64,000 nt of DNA from Thermanaerosceptrum fracticalcis (lineage in GTDB: Bacteria > Bacillota > Peptococcia > DRI-13): NCBI RefSeq assembly GCF_000746025.2, contig NZ_CP045798.1:1164501-1228500 (forward strand), written 5' to 3'. The notes beneath the pieces were generated by a model. That model was not told where the DNA came from and did no database searches. It saw nothing but the letters and a program-made list of their open reading frames with translations. Both the position numbers and the translations under genes were made by a program. How positions within the stretch are numbered: the stretch's first letter is position 1; each line of letters begins with the position of its first letter. Positions 1-9,137 of this stretch are shown piece after piece.

Positions 1-293
1 TAAGCCCCGTATTTTTCCTGGATGCTTTCTAATCTTTCCTGCACCTGTTTCAATATTTCTGTGTTATCGTTGTGTTTTCTCACCAGTCCCAGTTTGTTTT
101 CGTACTCTTCCAAGGTCTCTTCCGTTCTTCTTAAGAGGTCATAGATGGCCTGCCGGGAAACCCTGTGCAGTTCCGCAATTTCTCCCAGGGACAAGTCTTG
201 CTGGAAATAAAGGTCGTAGATTTCCTGCTGTTTTTTTGTTAACAGTTGACCGTAAAAATCAAACAATAAGGACCGCCGGGCGATATCCTGCAC
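1..293 (-). CDS. ylxM: YlxM/UPF0122 family helix-turn-helix protein, 3' end cut by window edge
   Basis: The minus-strand frame reads a protein with the YlxM pattern: a [11 protein letters not shown] start, then [19 protein letters not shown], a sigma-factor-like helix-turn-helix, then a charged helical tail ending QEKYGA. About 97 codons are visible; the last codon is truncated to TA at the window edge, so it is a stop or Tyr. The GTG at 293 is chosen because [16 protein letters not shown] aligns with the usual length before the conserved LLYDFYGQ; a GGGAG lies just upstream but very close, so GTG at 302 or 305 is possible. In Firmicutes ylxM sits between ftsY and ffh and is thought to modulate the SRP pathway; here four salvage genes separate it from ftsY. 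Identification is from family knowledge plus motif; function is inferred. Confidence 0.85.
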   Translation of the reverse strand, partial: MQDIARRSLLFDFYGQLLTKKQQEIYDLYFQQDLSLGEIAELHRVSRQAIYDLLRRTEETLEEYENKLGLVRKHNDNTEILKQVQERLESIQEKYGA

Positions 294-530
294 AACTCCC
301 ACCACCCATGCTGTTAAGGATATTTACTTAACAGGCTTTATTCTACACTTTTCCCTCACCAGTGTCAACTCGTAATCTTAGTTTAAGTTTAAGATATTGT
401 TTTTAAGTATTTGATAAACATACTCCGGGGCCGTTCCTTTAGGAATATTCTCTTCAATCACTAAATTCAAACTAAACACATCTTCAATATATTACTATAC
501 TAGTATGTACGTTATGAAGGGTGAAATTTA

Positions 531-560
531 AAAGACCTGCAAAAAAATATGCAGGTCTTT
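531..560 (-). terminator. Intrinsic terminator after the salvage cluster
   Basis: An 11-bp perfect inverted repeat (531-541 with 550-560) lies directly past the stop of the deaminase gene at 570. On the minus strand it is followed by TTTT and an AT-rich stretch. The rest of 294-569 holds no gene that I can support. Confidence 0.75.
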
Positions 561-569
561 ATCACGCAT

Positions 570-1865
570 TTATTGTCTGGTCACCAGGTCCTGCCCGCGT
601 TTCCGGGCTTCATAAATGACCCTTTCTTCATCCATGGTTACCATGTGACGGTCCTTCATGACAAGCTTGCCGTCTATAATAACATTTTTTACATCCGAAG
701 ACTGGGCGGCATAAACCAGATTGGCCACGGGATCATGGAGGGGGGTTAGGTGGGGTTTATGTAGATCCACCATAATCAGGTCAGCTTTCTGACCTGGCGC
801 AATCAAACCCACTTTTTCCAGGCCCAGAACTTGGGCACCATTTCGTGTAGCCATTTCTAAAACCTGATAAGCAGGAAGCACAGTAGGGTCCTGGGTAGTT
901 ACTTTATGCAGGAGGGCACAGGTTCTCATTTCTTCCAGGAGATCCAGGTTATTGTTGCTGGCAGCGCCATCGGTGCCCAGTCCTACACGGGCTCCTTCCT
1001 TGACCAGCTCCGGGATGGGAGCCACACCACTGGCCAGTTTCATATTGCTTTCGGGGTTATGGGCGATCCCAACCTGGTGTTTGATTAAGATGGCCCGCTC
1101 TTCCGGGGTCAGGTGCACGCAGTGAGCGGCCAAAACATGGCGGCCTGTAAACAAGCCTAAGGAATCCATGAGCTTTACGGGGGTCATACCGTACTGTTTT
1201 TGGATATCTTCCACTTCCGTACGTGTTTCAGCTAAATGAATATGTAACCCCACCCCTAGCTTATCGGCCAGTGCCATGACCTCTTTCAGGTAATCGGGAG
1301 GACAGGTGTAGGGGGCGTGGGGCCCCAGTAAACAGGTGATTCGCCCCTGGGCCTTGCCATGCCACTTTTGCACAAACTCTTCACTTTCCCGCAAAGCTAA
1401 TTCCGCCTTATCACCAAGACCAATCATTCCCCGGGAAAGAGAAGCCCGGATACCCGTCTCTTCCACAGCCTGGGCCACCTGATCCATATAAAAGTACATA
1501 TCGGCAAAACAAGTGGTGCCTGATTTAATCATTTCCAGGATGGAGAGCATAGTACCCCAGTAAATGTCTTCCTCCGTAAGATGGGCTTCCCGGGGCCAGA
1601 TGCGCTGGGAGAGCCAGACCATCAGGGGCATATCGTCCCCATAACTCCTGAGCAAAGTCATGGCCGCATGGGTATGACAATTAACAAACCCCGGCAGCAC
1701 TACCGTATCCTGCCCATCCAGGATAGTAATATTGGGTGTGTCCGGCGAAAGCTCTTTACCGACCTCTTTGATTGAGTTTCCCTCAACGTAAATATCACCT
1801 TGAAACCACGTTGTTTCCTTATTCATAGGCAGTATTAAGGCATTCTTAATTAACAAGCCGGTCAT
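570..1865 (-). CDS. mtaD: 5'-methylthioadenosine/S-adenosylhomocysteine/5'-deoxyadenosine deaminase family amidohydrolase
   Basis: Amidohydrolase of 431 residues. Metal-binding motifs of the MtaD/DadD branch are visible: HTHAAM (His64, His66), HIHLAET near residue 210, AAHCVHL near 245 and GTDGAASNN near 297. The family deaminates methylthioadenosine, SAH or 5'-deoxyadenosine to the inosine product. The start ATG follows AAAGGAGGAGAAGTAA. It is the last gene of a tight run ftsY-mtnP-mtnA-aldolase-deaminase (0-1 base between it and the aldolase), so it likely works on the same nucleoside by-products as MtnP. Which nucleoside it prefers cannot be read from sequence. Confidence 0.88.
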   Translation of the reverse strand: MTGLLIKNALILPMNKETTWFQGDIYVEGNSIKEVGKELSPDTPNITILDGQDTVVLPGFVNCHTHAAMTLLRSYGDDMPLMVWLSQRIWPREAHLTEEDIYWGTMLSILEMIKSGTTCFADMYFYMDQVAQAVEETGIRASLSRGMIGLGDKAELALRESEEFVQKWHGKAQGRITCLLGPHAPYTCPPDYLKEVMALADKLGVGLHIHLAETRTEVEDIQKQYGMTPVKLMDSLGLFTGRHVLAAHCVHLTPEERAILIKHQVGIAHNPESNMKLASGVAPIPELVKEGARVGLGTDGAASNNNLDLLEEMRTCALLHKVTTQDPTVLPAYQVLEMATRNGAQVLGLEKVGLIAPGQKADLIMVDLHKPHLTPLHDPVANLVYAAQSSDVKNVIIDGKLVMKDRHMVTMDEERVIYEARKRGQDLVTRQ

Positions 1866-2522
1866 TTACTTCTCCTCCTTTTGTCCGTAGTGAAATAAAT
1901 AAGCCTGGCGCATGATTCTTTTCTCATTGTCACTCAAAAGAACAGGTTCTCCCAGCATTTTGGCCATGATGCCTATCTGGGCCGTCTTTTCAATTAACTG
2001 GCATACCCTTAAAGCTTCGGTGATATCCCTGCCCACACCGATGACCCCATGATTGGCCAGTAATACGCCCATTTTGCCGGCCAGAGCGTTAACGGCATGA
2101 TCGGCCAGTTCCTGGGTCCCCGGGCTGGCATAAAGGGCTACATCAACGTCCCCGCCCACAATCTGGGCCAGGTCTTCCACCAGGGCGGGAATGGGCTTTC
2201 TCACTACGGCATAAGCCGTGGCATAGGGGCTGTGGGTATGCACAACGGCCTGGACATCGGGACGATGCCGGTAAATAGTAAGGTGCAGGAGTTTTTCACT
2301 GGAAGGTTTACGCTCCCCCTCCAGCACCTTTCCCTGAAGATCTAAGACTACCAGGTCTTCCGGGTTGATATTGTAGTAATCCATGCCGCTGGGGGTGATG
2401 AGTACCCCTTGATTTTTCGGCAAACGGATACTGATGTTTCCCCAGGTGGCTGCTACCAATCCCAGGTCTACCAGCTCTTTGCCGGTATGTATGAGTTCTT
2501 CTTTATAAACTCTCCAGTTCAC
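1866..2522 (-). CDS. Class II aldolase, probable 5-(methylthio/deoxy)ribulose-1-phosphate aldolase
   Basis: 218-residue class II (zinc) aldolase of the fuculose-phosphate aldolase/adducin family. Visible: TWGNISIRL and SGMDYYNI phosphate-site motifs, the zinc ligands in HTHSPYATAY, and the third histidine in LANHGV. The GTG start overlaps the mtnA stop as GTGA, implying translational coupling. Because MtnP and MtnA immediately upstream produce methylthioribulose-1-phosphate or 5-deoxyribulose-1-phosphate, the natural substrate is inferred to be one of these, giving DHAP plus methylthioacetaldehyde or acetaldehyde, as in the DHAP shunt known from Rhodospirillum, Bacillus thuringiensis and some E. 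coli. MtnB dehydratase, a homologue of similar fold, is the main alternative, but no mtnC/mtnD/mtnK genes are nearby. Confidence 0.8.
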   Translation of the reverse strand: MNWRVYKEELIHTGKELVDLGLVAATWGNISIRLPKNQGVLITPSGMDYYNINPEDLVVLDLQGKVLEGERKPSSEKLLHLTIYRHRPDVQAVVHTHSPYATAYAVVRKPIPALVEDLAQIVGGDVDVALYASPGTQELADHAVNALAGKMGVLLANHGVIGVGRDITEALRVCQLIEKTAQIGIMAKMLGEPVLLSDNEKRIMRQAYLFHYGQKEEK

Positions 2523-3562
2523 TTACCTGCCCCCTTAAACAGCTTAGCCAGGTTTTCTTCATAGGGTGCCTTCACAATTCCCTGGTCTGTAATAATAGCT
2601 TCTATGAGGGAGGATGGTGTAACATCAAAAGCTGGATTATAAACCTTCACATCCTTGGGTGCCAGCTGGAGATTGCCTAAACGTCTGATCTCATCATGGT
2701 GCCGCTCCTCTATCGGGATCTCTCTACCTGTCCGTAAATCCATATCGATGGTGGAAAGAGGAGCTGCCACGCAAAAAGGTATCTTGTGATAATTGGCCAG
2801 GACGGCCAGGCTGTATGTACCTATTTTGTTGGCTACGTCCCCGTTGGCTGTAATGCGGTCTGCTCCTACGATGACTAAATCTATTTTGCCCTGCTGCATC
2901 AAATACCCGGCCATACTGTCCGTGATCAGGGTAACGGGAATATTATCCTGCATTAACTCCCAGGCCGTAAGCCTGGCTCCCTGCAGGAGAGGCCGGGTTT
3001 CATCGGCATAAACCTGTACCTCTTTACCTGCTTCTTGCGCGGCCCTGATGACCCCTAAAGCCGTACCGTAACCTGCTGTAGCCAGGGCTCCGGCATTACA
3101 GTGGGTTAAGATACGGGCTTTAGCGGGAATTAGCTCTTTGCCAAAATCCCCTATGCGCCTGTTCATGGCCTGGTCTTCCTCGTCAATGGCCCGGGCCTCA
3201 TTTTCCAGGACTGCTTTTAAGGTCTTTACATCTTTATCCCGGTGGTCCTGCCAAACCCTTTCCATCCGTGCCAGGGCCCAGAAAAGGTTAACTGCCGTGG
3301 GCCTGGTCCGGGCCAGAACTTCTTTGGCCCTCCTCAATTCTTCTATCATTTTCCCGGTTTCCGTACCCGCAAAGTGTATAGCCGCTAAGGCCAGACCGTA
3401 CGCCGCCGCCACACCGATAGCAGGGGCGCCTCTTACTTTCATGGTTTTAATGCTGTCGGCCACTTCCTGGTAGGTATGGCATTCTACTATTTTTAGTTCA
3501 GCGGGTAAAAGGGTCTGGTCAATAAGATGCAAGACCTGGTCCTTCCATTCCACAGACTTCAC
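2519..3562 (-). CDS. mtnA: S-methyl-5-thioribose-1-phosphate isomerase
   Basis: 347 residues, full family length. It converts methylthioribose-1-phosphate (or 5-deoxyribose-1-phosphate) to the ribulose form. The catalytic cysteine is in THCNAGALATAGYGTAL (Cys155) and the catalytic aspartate in VGADRITANGDVANKIGT (Asp235); RGAPAIGVAAAYG near the N-terminus is also typical. The GTG start is preceded by AGGAGGATGATGAC. The gene is 12 bases from mtnP and overlaps the aldolase by 4. eIF2B-alpha-like proteins share this fold, but the motifs are those of MtnA. Confidence 0.93.
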   Translation of the reverse strand: MKSVEWKDQVLHLIDQTLLPAELKIVECHTYQEVADSIKTMKVRGAPAIGVAAAYGLALAAIHFAGTETGKMIEELRRAKEVLARTRPTAVNLFWALARMERVWQDHRDKDVKTLKAVLENEARAIDEEDQAMNRRIGDFGKELIPAKARILTHCNAGALATAGYGTALGVIRAAQEAGKEVQVYADETRPLLQGARLTAWELMQDNIPVTLITDSMAGYLMQQGKIDLVIVGADRITANGDVANKIGTYSLAVLANYHKIPFCVAAPLSTIDMDLRTGREIPIEERHHDEIRRLGNLQLAPKDVKVYNPAFDVTPSSLIEAIITDQGIVKAPYEENLAKLFKGAGK

Positions 3563-3574
3563 GTCATCATCCTC

Positions 3575-4369
3575 CTAAAACTTGCCCGCTTCGCCCGGTC
3601 CCTTGCCGCATGTGCAGTTTCCTTCCAGGGGTATGGTTTCCAGCACGGTCATAATCAGCTGTGAGATATTGGCACTTAGTTCATTCATGACCTGCAGGAC
3701 CTCACCATGGGTTAAAGGGTCCGGCGAGATGCCGGCAGCGAAATTCGTCACCATAGCCACAGTGGCATAACATAAACCGGCCTCCCGGGCCAACACCACT
3801 TCCGGAACACTGGTCATGCCTACCAGGTCACCACCGAGCACTTTAAACATTTTAATTTCTGCCGGCGTTTCGAAACGGGGGCCTTCCGTACAGACATAAG
3901 AGCCCCCGTCATGGACCCTGAAATTTAACTCCCGGGCTTTTTGCAGGAGAAATTGACGGACTTCCCGGCAATAGGGGTCGGTAACGTCCACATGTAAAAC
4001 GCCCTGGGGTCCCCCCTCAAAAAAAGTTTGCGGTCGGCTTTTCGTAAAATCCAAAAACTGATCTACGATCACAAAATCCTTAGGACCCATCTTTTCATTG
4101 AGGGAACCTACTGCTGCCGTGGCAATAACCCTCTTGGCTCCCAGCTTTTTCAGGGCCATGATATTAGCCCTGTAATTCACCAGATGAGGCGGTACGGAAT
4201 GGCCTTTGCCGTGGCGCGCCAGAAAGGCCACACTTCTCCCTTTATAAAAGCCGGCAATGAGATTCACCTTACCATAAGGAGTTTCTACCTCCACATCTTT
4301 TACCTGTTCCAGCATATCCGCTTTATACACACCGGTCCCGCCGATAACGGCTAAATCCACTTTCAACAT
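3575..4369 (-). CDS. mtnP: S-methyl-5'-thioadenosine phosphorylase
   Basis: 264-residue PNP/MTAP-family phosphorylase that cleaves methylthioadenosine (and usually 5'-deoxyadenosine) with phosphate to adenine and the 1-phosphate sugar. Seen: GGTGVY at residues 10-15, ARHGKGHSVPPH phosphate-binding segment, CTEGPRFETPAEI, and GMTSVPEVVLAREAG. The ATG overlaps the ftsY stop as TAATG, so it is probably translated with ftsY. A close relative, purine nucleoside phosphorylase, has the same fold; the mtnA neighbour favours MTAP. Confidence 0.9.
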   Translation of the reverse strand: MLKVDLAVIGGTGVYKADMLEQVKDVEVETPYGKVNLIAGFYKGRSVAFLARHGKGHSVPPHLVNYRANIMALKKLGAKRVIATAAVGSLNEKMGPKDFVIVDQFLDFTKSRPQTFFEGGPQGVLHVDVTDPYCREVRQFLLQKARELNFRVHDGGSYVCTEGPRFETPAEIKMFKVLGGDLVGMTSVPEVVLAREAGLCYATVAMVTNFAAGISPDPLTHGEVLQVMNELSANISQLIMTVLETIPLEGNCTCGKGPGEAGKF

Positions 4370-5298
4370 TATTCTTCCTCCTCACTCTTACCAAATAGCG
4401 CTTGGGCAAAGGCCTGGGGTTCAAAATCCCGTAAATCCTCCATCTTTTCCCCTACACCGATGAATTTCACGGGAAATTTATATTCGTTCTGAATGCCTAA
4501 AATGACCCCGCCTTTGGCGGTCCCGTCCAGTTTGGTCAGGATGACCCCGCTAACCTGCACCACCTCACCGAAAATCCTGGCCTGGGATAAGGCATTCTGT
4601 CCCGTAGTGGCATCCAGGACCAGGAGCACTTCGTGGGGACCGTCAGGAATCTCCCGTTCCACCACACGCCGTATCTTCCGCAGTTCCTCCATGAGATTAG
4701 TCTTATTCTGCAAACGTCCTGCCGTATCAATAACCAGCACGTCGGCTTTCCGTGACCTGGCCGCCTGGATCCCGTCGTAAACCACGGCAGCAGGGTCTGA
4801 GCCCTCTTTCTGGTGAATAATGTCTACCCCGGCCCGCTGGCACCAGACTTCCAGCTGGTCAATGGCCGCCGCCCTAAAGGTATCCCCGGCGGCCACCAGT
4901 ACTTTGTAGCCGTCCTGTTTCAGTTTATGGCTGAGTTTGCCGATGGAAGTGGTTTTGCCTACGCCATTGACACCCACGATTAAAATGACATTAATCCTTC
5001 CTTTTTGTATGTTGAGGGTGTGCTCACCCTCTTCCAGCATGCGGGTGATCTCTTCTTCCAGGAGGCCTCTTAATTCGTGTGCTTCCTCCAGTTTGTTTTC
5101 CTTGGCTTTTTTACGTAAGGTTTCCACCAGTTTCAGGGAGGTAGTCACCCCTACATCAGCCTGGATCAAGGCTTCTTCCAGCTCATCAAAAAGTTCCTCA
5201 TCAATAGGCTTTCTTCCGGTAACTACTTGGGTAACCTTTTCCACAAAAGCTTCCTTGGTTTTTACCAGGCTTTCTTTCAGTTTGCTAAAAAATCCCAT
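4369..5298 (-). CDS. ftsY: Signal recognition particle receptor FtsY
   Basis: SRP GTPase receptor that docks SRP-ribosome complexes at the membrane. The start at 5298 (MGFFSKLKESL) is chosen over the longer frame to 5385 because GGGAGGACAGAAATA precedes it and the protein then begins with the usual amphipathic helix; length 309. Domains in order: helical N domain, then G domain with P-loop GVNGVGKTTSIGKL, RAAAIDQLEVW, DTAGRLQNK and TKLDGTAKGG. It lies downstream of smc, the normal Firmicutes order, but is separated from it by a heptamer-repeat region. Confidence 0.95.
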   Translation of the reverse strand: MGFFSKLKESLVKTKEAFVEKVTQVVTGRKPIDEELFDELEEALIQADVGVTTSLKLVETLRKKAKENKLEEAHELRGLLEEEITRMLEEGEHTLNIQKGRINVILIVGVNGVGKTTSIGKLSHKLKQDGYKVLVAAGDTFRAAAIDQLEVWCQRAGVDIIHQKEGSDPAAVVYDGIQAARSRKADVLVIDTAGRLQNKTNLMEELRKIRRVVEREIPDGPHEVLLVLDATTGQNALSQARIFGEVVQVSGVILTKLDGTAKGGVILGIQNEYKFPVKFIGVGEKMEDLRDFEPQAFAQALFGKSEEEE

Positions 5299-5385
5299 TA
5301 TTTCTGTCCTCCCATCTTTTGTCTCATATTTATCTTTCCTTATCCAGCCCTGCCTTACAACGCCACGCGATATCTTTTTATACAA

Positions 5386-5507
5386 CTTCCGATATCCGCT
5401 TTCCGATATTCCGAGTTTAATTTATTTCTAGTCCATGTTCTAGCACAGCATTGTAGGAAGTCGTCCAGTAGGCGGTCGGTTGTCGGAAATCGGTTAACGG
5501 TTCACGT
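5386..5507. repeat. Degenerate heptamer repeat element (copy 1)
   Basis: Two heptamer arms flank a core. Left: TTCCGAT 5387, ATCCGCT 5394, TTCCGAT 5401, ATTCCGA 5408. Right: CAGTAGG 5466, CGGTCGG 5473, TTGTCGG 5480, AAATCGG 5487, TTAACGG 5494. The arms are roughly reverse complements. The core 5412-5462 is about 80% identical to 22501-22551. It lies between ftsY and smc. Confidence 0.8.
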
Positions 5508-5546
5508 TTTTATTAAAAAAAGAATAGAGAGAAAACCCCCTCCCTA

Positions 5547-8500
5547 TTAACTGGCTTCTCTTCTCACATCTGCAAGTTTTACCGATAATAAACGGGAGAC
5601 CCCAGTTTCTTCCATGGTAACACCGTAAAGAACATCGGCCACTTCCATGGTTCCTTTGCGGTGGGATATCACAATAAACTGTGTTGTCTCGGCGAATTCC
5701 CGGAGGAATTGGGCAAAACGCGCTACATTGGCTTCATCCAGCGCGGCTTCAATTTCATCCAGCACGCAGAAGGGACTTGGTTTAACCTTCAAAATGGCCA
5801 ATAGGAGGGCAATGGCTGTAAGGGCCCGTTCTCCCCCGGATAAGAGGGATAAAGACTGGGTCTTTTTCCCCGGGGGCTGGGCGATAATCTCCACCCCGGT
5901 TTCCAGGATATTCTCGGGGGAATTTAAGATGAGCTGCGCACGGCCTCCCCCGAAGAGCTGGCGAAAAACCTCCTGGAAAGCCGTATCTACTTGGACAAAG
6001 GTCTCCTTGAATCTCCTGGTCATGATCTGGTCCATTTCCCGGATAACCTGCTCCAGGCGTTCTTTGGCTTCCAGCATATCCCGAACCTGGTGTGTAAGAA
6101 ATTCCAAGCGTTCTTTTAAACGGGCATATTCTTCAATAGCCGCCAGGTTAACGCTGCCCAGGGCATTAATTTCTTCTTTGAGTTCATTGATGCGCTGCAG
6201 GGTTTTCCGGCGTTCCTGGATCTGGGCGCCTTTATGCTTAGCCTGGTGAAATTCCAGGGAAAACTGTTCCGTCAAGCGTCTCACCGCCGCCTCCAGGGCT
6301 GTCTCTATTTTGGATTGCTGCACCTGCCATTGGTGGATTTTGTCTTCTTTTTCCTTAATCTTACTCTGTAGTTGTTTAAGTTCTTGCCCAACCTCCAGCA
6401 AAATATCCTGGATGTTTTGTTTTTCAATTCTTAAAGCGGAAAGTTTCATCTCCAGTTCTTTTAGGGCGACCTGTACTTTGCCCTGTTCTTCTTCCAGAGT
6501 ACGCTGGGTGTTCAGCAGTTCCTGTCTTTTTTCCTTCAGGAAAGTCAATTCCTGTTCTTTCCCGGCTTTTTGCTGTTCCAGATTCCTTAGCTGTTGTATG
6601 TACTGCTGCTCTTCTTTCTGGTGGACCGACAATTTTTCTTCACAAGTGGCTACCTGTACCCTTAACTGGGACAACTGTTCATTTTTGCTGAGCTGTTCCT
6701 GTTGGGTGTTTTTGATTCTCTCCTGAAGCTCCTGGATTTTTGCCTGATACACTGCTGTTTTTTCGCGCAGAATTCCTTTCTCTTCCTCCAGGGACAGTAT
6801 CTTCTTTTGCAGTTGTGCTTTTTCTTCCCGGGTTTCCTCATGCTGCCACTTTAAGCTTTCCAACTCCCGTACAAGGCGTTGAATTTCGCCTTCCCAGCGG
6901 GCCAAACGGTTCTTTAATTCCACATCTTTCAAAGAACACTCCTGCATCCTTTGTTTACAGCCCTCAATATCAACCTGCAGGGACTGGAGTAATTTTTCCT
7001 TTTTCCCTTCCTGCTCTTGACCAAGGGTTATTTTATCTTCCAATACCGCTGCCTTACCGGCCAGTTCCTCGATATGGCGCTTACGGCTTAAGATTCCAGT
7101 CTGGTTGGCTTTAACACTTCCTCCCGTTAAAGATCCGCCTGCATTCACTAATTGTCCGTCTAAAGTAACCATCCGGTATTTAAAGCCCGTTTCTTTAGCC
7201 TTTTTAACGGCAGTAGGTAAATCCTCCACGAGAAAAACCCGGCCTAAGAGGTACTCGATGATACCGGCAAATTTTTTATCAAAACTTACCAGTTCACTGG
7301 CGCGGCCGATGATGCCTTTTCCCTGAGGCAAGAGGTCATTGGGTTTACTCCCTTTAATTGTATTTAAAGGCAGGAAAGTAGCCCGGCCCTTATCTTTGTT
7401 TTTCAGGTAGTGAATAGCCTCCTGGGCACACTGGTCGTCCTCGGTAACAATAAACTGCAGTGAACCGCCCAAAACCTCTTCTATGGCTGTTTCATAGGCC
7501 TTGGGAACAATAATAAGCTGGGCGACGGTGCCTAAAATTCCTTTGAGCTGATGATGGTGACTGGCCTGCAGCAGTTCCCGGACACCTTGTGCATATCCCT
7601 GCCCATCCCTCTCCATTTCTATTAAGACTTTCCGGCGGGAGAGAATGTTATTTTTTTCGTCCATTAAACAACGGTTTTGCTGCAATAATTCCTGGTGGAG
7701 GACCGTTTCCCGCTTCAACCTTTCCTCATGGGCTTTGAATTCCTTTTCCAACTGAGCCAGGGTTTCCTGGTTCTCGCTCAAAGACCGTTTTAGCTCGGTA
7801 ACTTTGGCCGCGACTTCCAGTTTTTCCCGGTACAACATTTCCTTTTTGCTTTTTAGCTGTTCCCATTGTCTTTCCAGTCCGGCTATTTGCTGCTTGGCAC
7901 CGGCAATTTCGTTGTTTATTTTGGTTTCTTCCTGTAAGGACTCAAAGTGTTCTGTTTTTAAGGTTTCCAAATCTGCGCTGTCTTTTAAATGACGACTGTA
8001 TTCCTGGTGAATCAGGTTTTCAAACTCTTTTAAACTGGTCTTGGCCAATTGCAAGTTTACTTTGAGTTGTTCCCCTTCCTTTTGATGTCGGGAAATTTCC
8101 TCCAGTAAACAGGCGGCATTTTCCGTTACCAGGGCCAACTCCCGTTCCAGGGCTAATTCCTCTCTGTCCAGGGAGGATAACCGCTCTGCACTGAGTTTCT
8201 TTTCCCCTTCATATTTCTCCAGCAGGATATTTTCCTGGTACACCTTTTCCTGAAACCTGGCTACATCCTCTTCCTTCTGCTGCAGCTTCAGCTTTTGCTC
8301 TTCTTCCTGGGCCTGCAGTCCATGAAACCGTGAGGTAAGGGCCTCGCACTCCCGTTCTTCCTGGTTGATGTCGTTTTTGAGAAGCTCCAGTCTATTTTGG
8401 GCGTTTTGGGCTTCATCGATTAAGAGGCCAATTTCCAGGGAATCAAGCTCTTCTTTGTATTGCTGGTAGATGGAAGCTATTCTGGCCTGTTCCGCCAGGG

Positions 8501-9110
8501 GTTCCTCCTGCTGGGAAAGTTCACTGATGATATCACTTAGCCTGATGAGACTTGCTTCCGTATCTTCCAGTTTTCTGACGGCTTCTCGCTTACGATGCCG
8601 GTATTTAACAATGCCTGCAGCCTCTTCAAGCAAACCACGCCGTTCCTCCGGCTTGGCGGAAAGAATCTCGTCAACCTTTCCCTGGCCAATAATGGAAAAA
8701 CCTTCCCTCCCTACACCCGTATCCATGAAAAGTTCGTGTACATCCTTTAAACGGCAGGGTACCCGGTTAATCAGATAATCACTTTCCCCTGAACGGTATA
8801 ACCGCCTGGTGACGGTCACTTCATTAAATTCCAAGGGAAAGATCCCTGAAGAATTATCAATGGTTAAGGAAACCTCAGACATCCCCAGAGGACGCCGCTT
8901 ATCACTGCCCGCAAAAATAACATCTTCCATTTTTCCGCCGCGCAGGGATTTTACACTTTGTTCCCCCAGAACCCAGCGGATGGCATCGGCAATATTGGAT
9001 TTGCCGCTGCCGTTGGGACCTACCACCAGTGTAATCCCCGGATTAAATTCCAGATTTGTTTTATCGGCAAAAGATTTAAATCCTTGTATCTCCAAGCGTT
9101 TCAGGTACAC
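5547..9110 (-). CDS. smc: Chromosome segregation protein SMC
   Basis: SMC ATPase of about 1187 residues that compacts and segregates chromosomes with ScpA/ScpB. Walker A GPNGSGKS at residues 31-38, a long first coiled coil, a hinge region around residues 505-640 containing LKGILGTVAQLI and LVNAGGSLTGGS, a second coiled coil, then signature LSGGERALTAIALL and Walker B CVLDEIEAALDEANV. The start is taken as GTG at 9110, because AAGGAGGGG sits 9 bases before it and the protein then begins VYLKRLEIQGFKSFAD as in other SMCs; the GTG at 9134 has no ribosome binding site. Complete, no frameshift seen. Confidence 0.96.
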   Translation of the reverse strand: MYLKRLEIQGFKSFADKTNLEFNPGITLVVGPNGSGKSNIADAIRWVLGEQSVKSLRGGKMEDVIFAGSDKRRPLGMSEVSLTIDNSSGIFPLEFNEVTVTRRLYRSGESDYLINRVPCRLKDVHELFMDTGVGREGFSIIGQGKVDEILSAKPEERRGLLEEAAGIVKYRHRKREAVRKLEDTEASLIRLSDIISELSQQEEPLAEQARIASIYQQYKEELDSLEIGLLIDEAQNAQNRLELLKNDINQEERECEALTSRFHGLQAQEEEQKLKLQQKEEDVARFQEKVYQENILLEKYEGEKKLSAERLSSLDREELALERELALVTENAACLLEEISRHQKEGEQLKVNLQLAKTSLKEFENLIHQEYSRHLKDSADLETLKTEHFESLQEETKINNEIAGAKQQIAGLERQWEQLKSKKEMLYREKLEVAAKVTELKRSLSENQETLAQLEKEFKAHEERLKRETVLHQELLQQNRCLMDEKNNILSRRKVLIEMERDGQGYAQGVRELLQASHHHQLKGILGTVAQLIIVPKAYETAIEEVLGGSLQFIVTEDDQCAQEAIHYLKNKDKGRATFLPLNTIKGSKPNDLLPQGKGIIGRASELVSFDKKFAGIIEYLLGRVFLVEDLPTAVKKAKETGFKYRMVTLDGQLVNAGGSLTGGSVKANQTGILSRKRHIEELAGKAAVLEDKITLGQEQEGKKEKLLQSLQVDIEGCKQRMQECSLKDVELKNRLARWEGEIQRLVRELESLKWQHEETREEKAQLQKKILSLEEEKGILREKTAVYQAKIQELQERIKNTQQEQLSKNEQLSQLRVQVATCEEKLSVHQKEEQQYIQQLRNLEQQKAGKEQELTFLKEKRQELLNTQRTLEEEQGKVQVALKELEMKLSALRIEKQNIQDILLEVGQELKQLQSKIKEKEDKIHQWQVQQSKIETALEAAVRRLTEQFSLEFHQAKHKGAQIQERRKTLQRINELKEEINALGSVNLAAIEEYARLKERLEFLTHQVRDMLEAKERLEQVIREMDQIMTRRFKETFVQVDTAFQEVFRQLFGGGRAQLILNSPENILETGVEIIAQPPGKKTQSLSLLSGGERALTAIALLLAILKVKPSPFCVLDEIEAALDEANVARFAQFLREFAETTQFIVISHRKGTMEVADVLYGVTMEETGVSRLLSVKLADVRREAS

Positions 9111-9137
9111 CTTTTCCGTCCCCTCCTTGTTCACGCT

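Noticed and set aside
5647-6249. Long open frames antisense to smc and other minus-strand genes
   Set aside because: They mirror highly conserved coding sequence, lack ribosome binding sites and have low-complexity Ser/Cys-rich translations.
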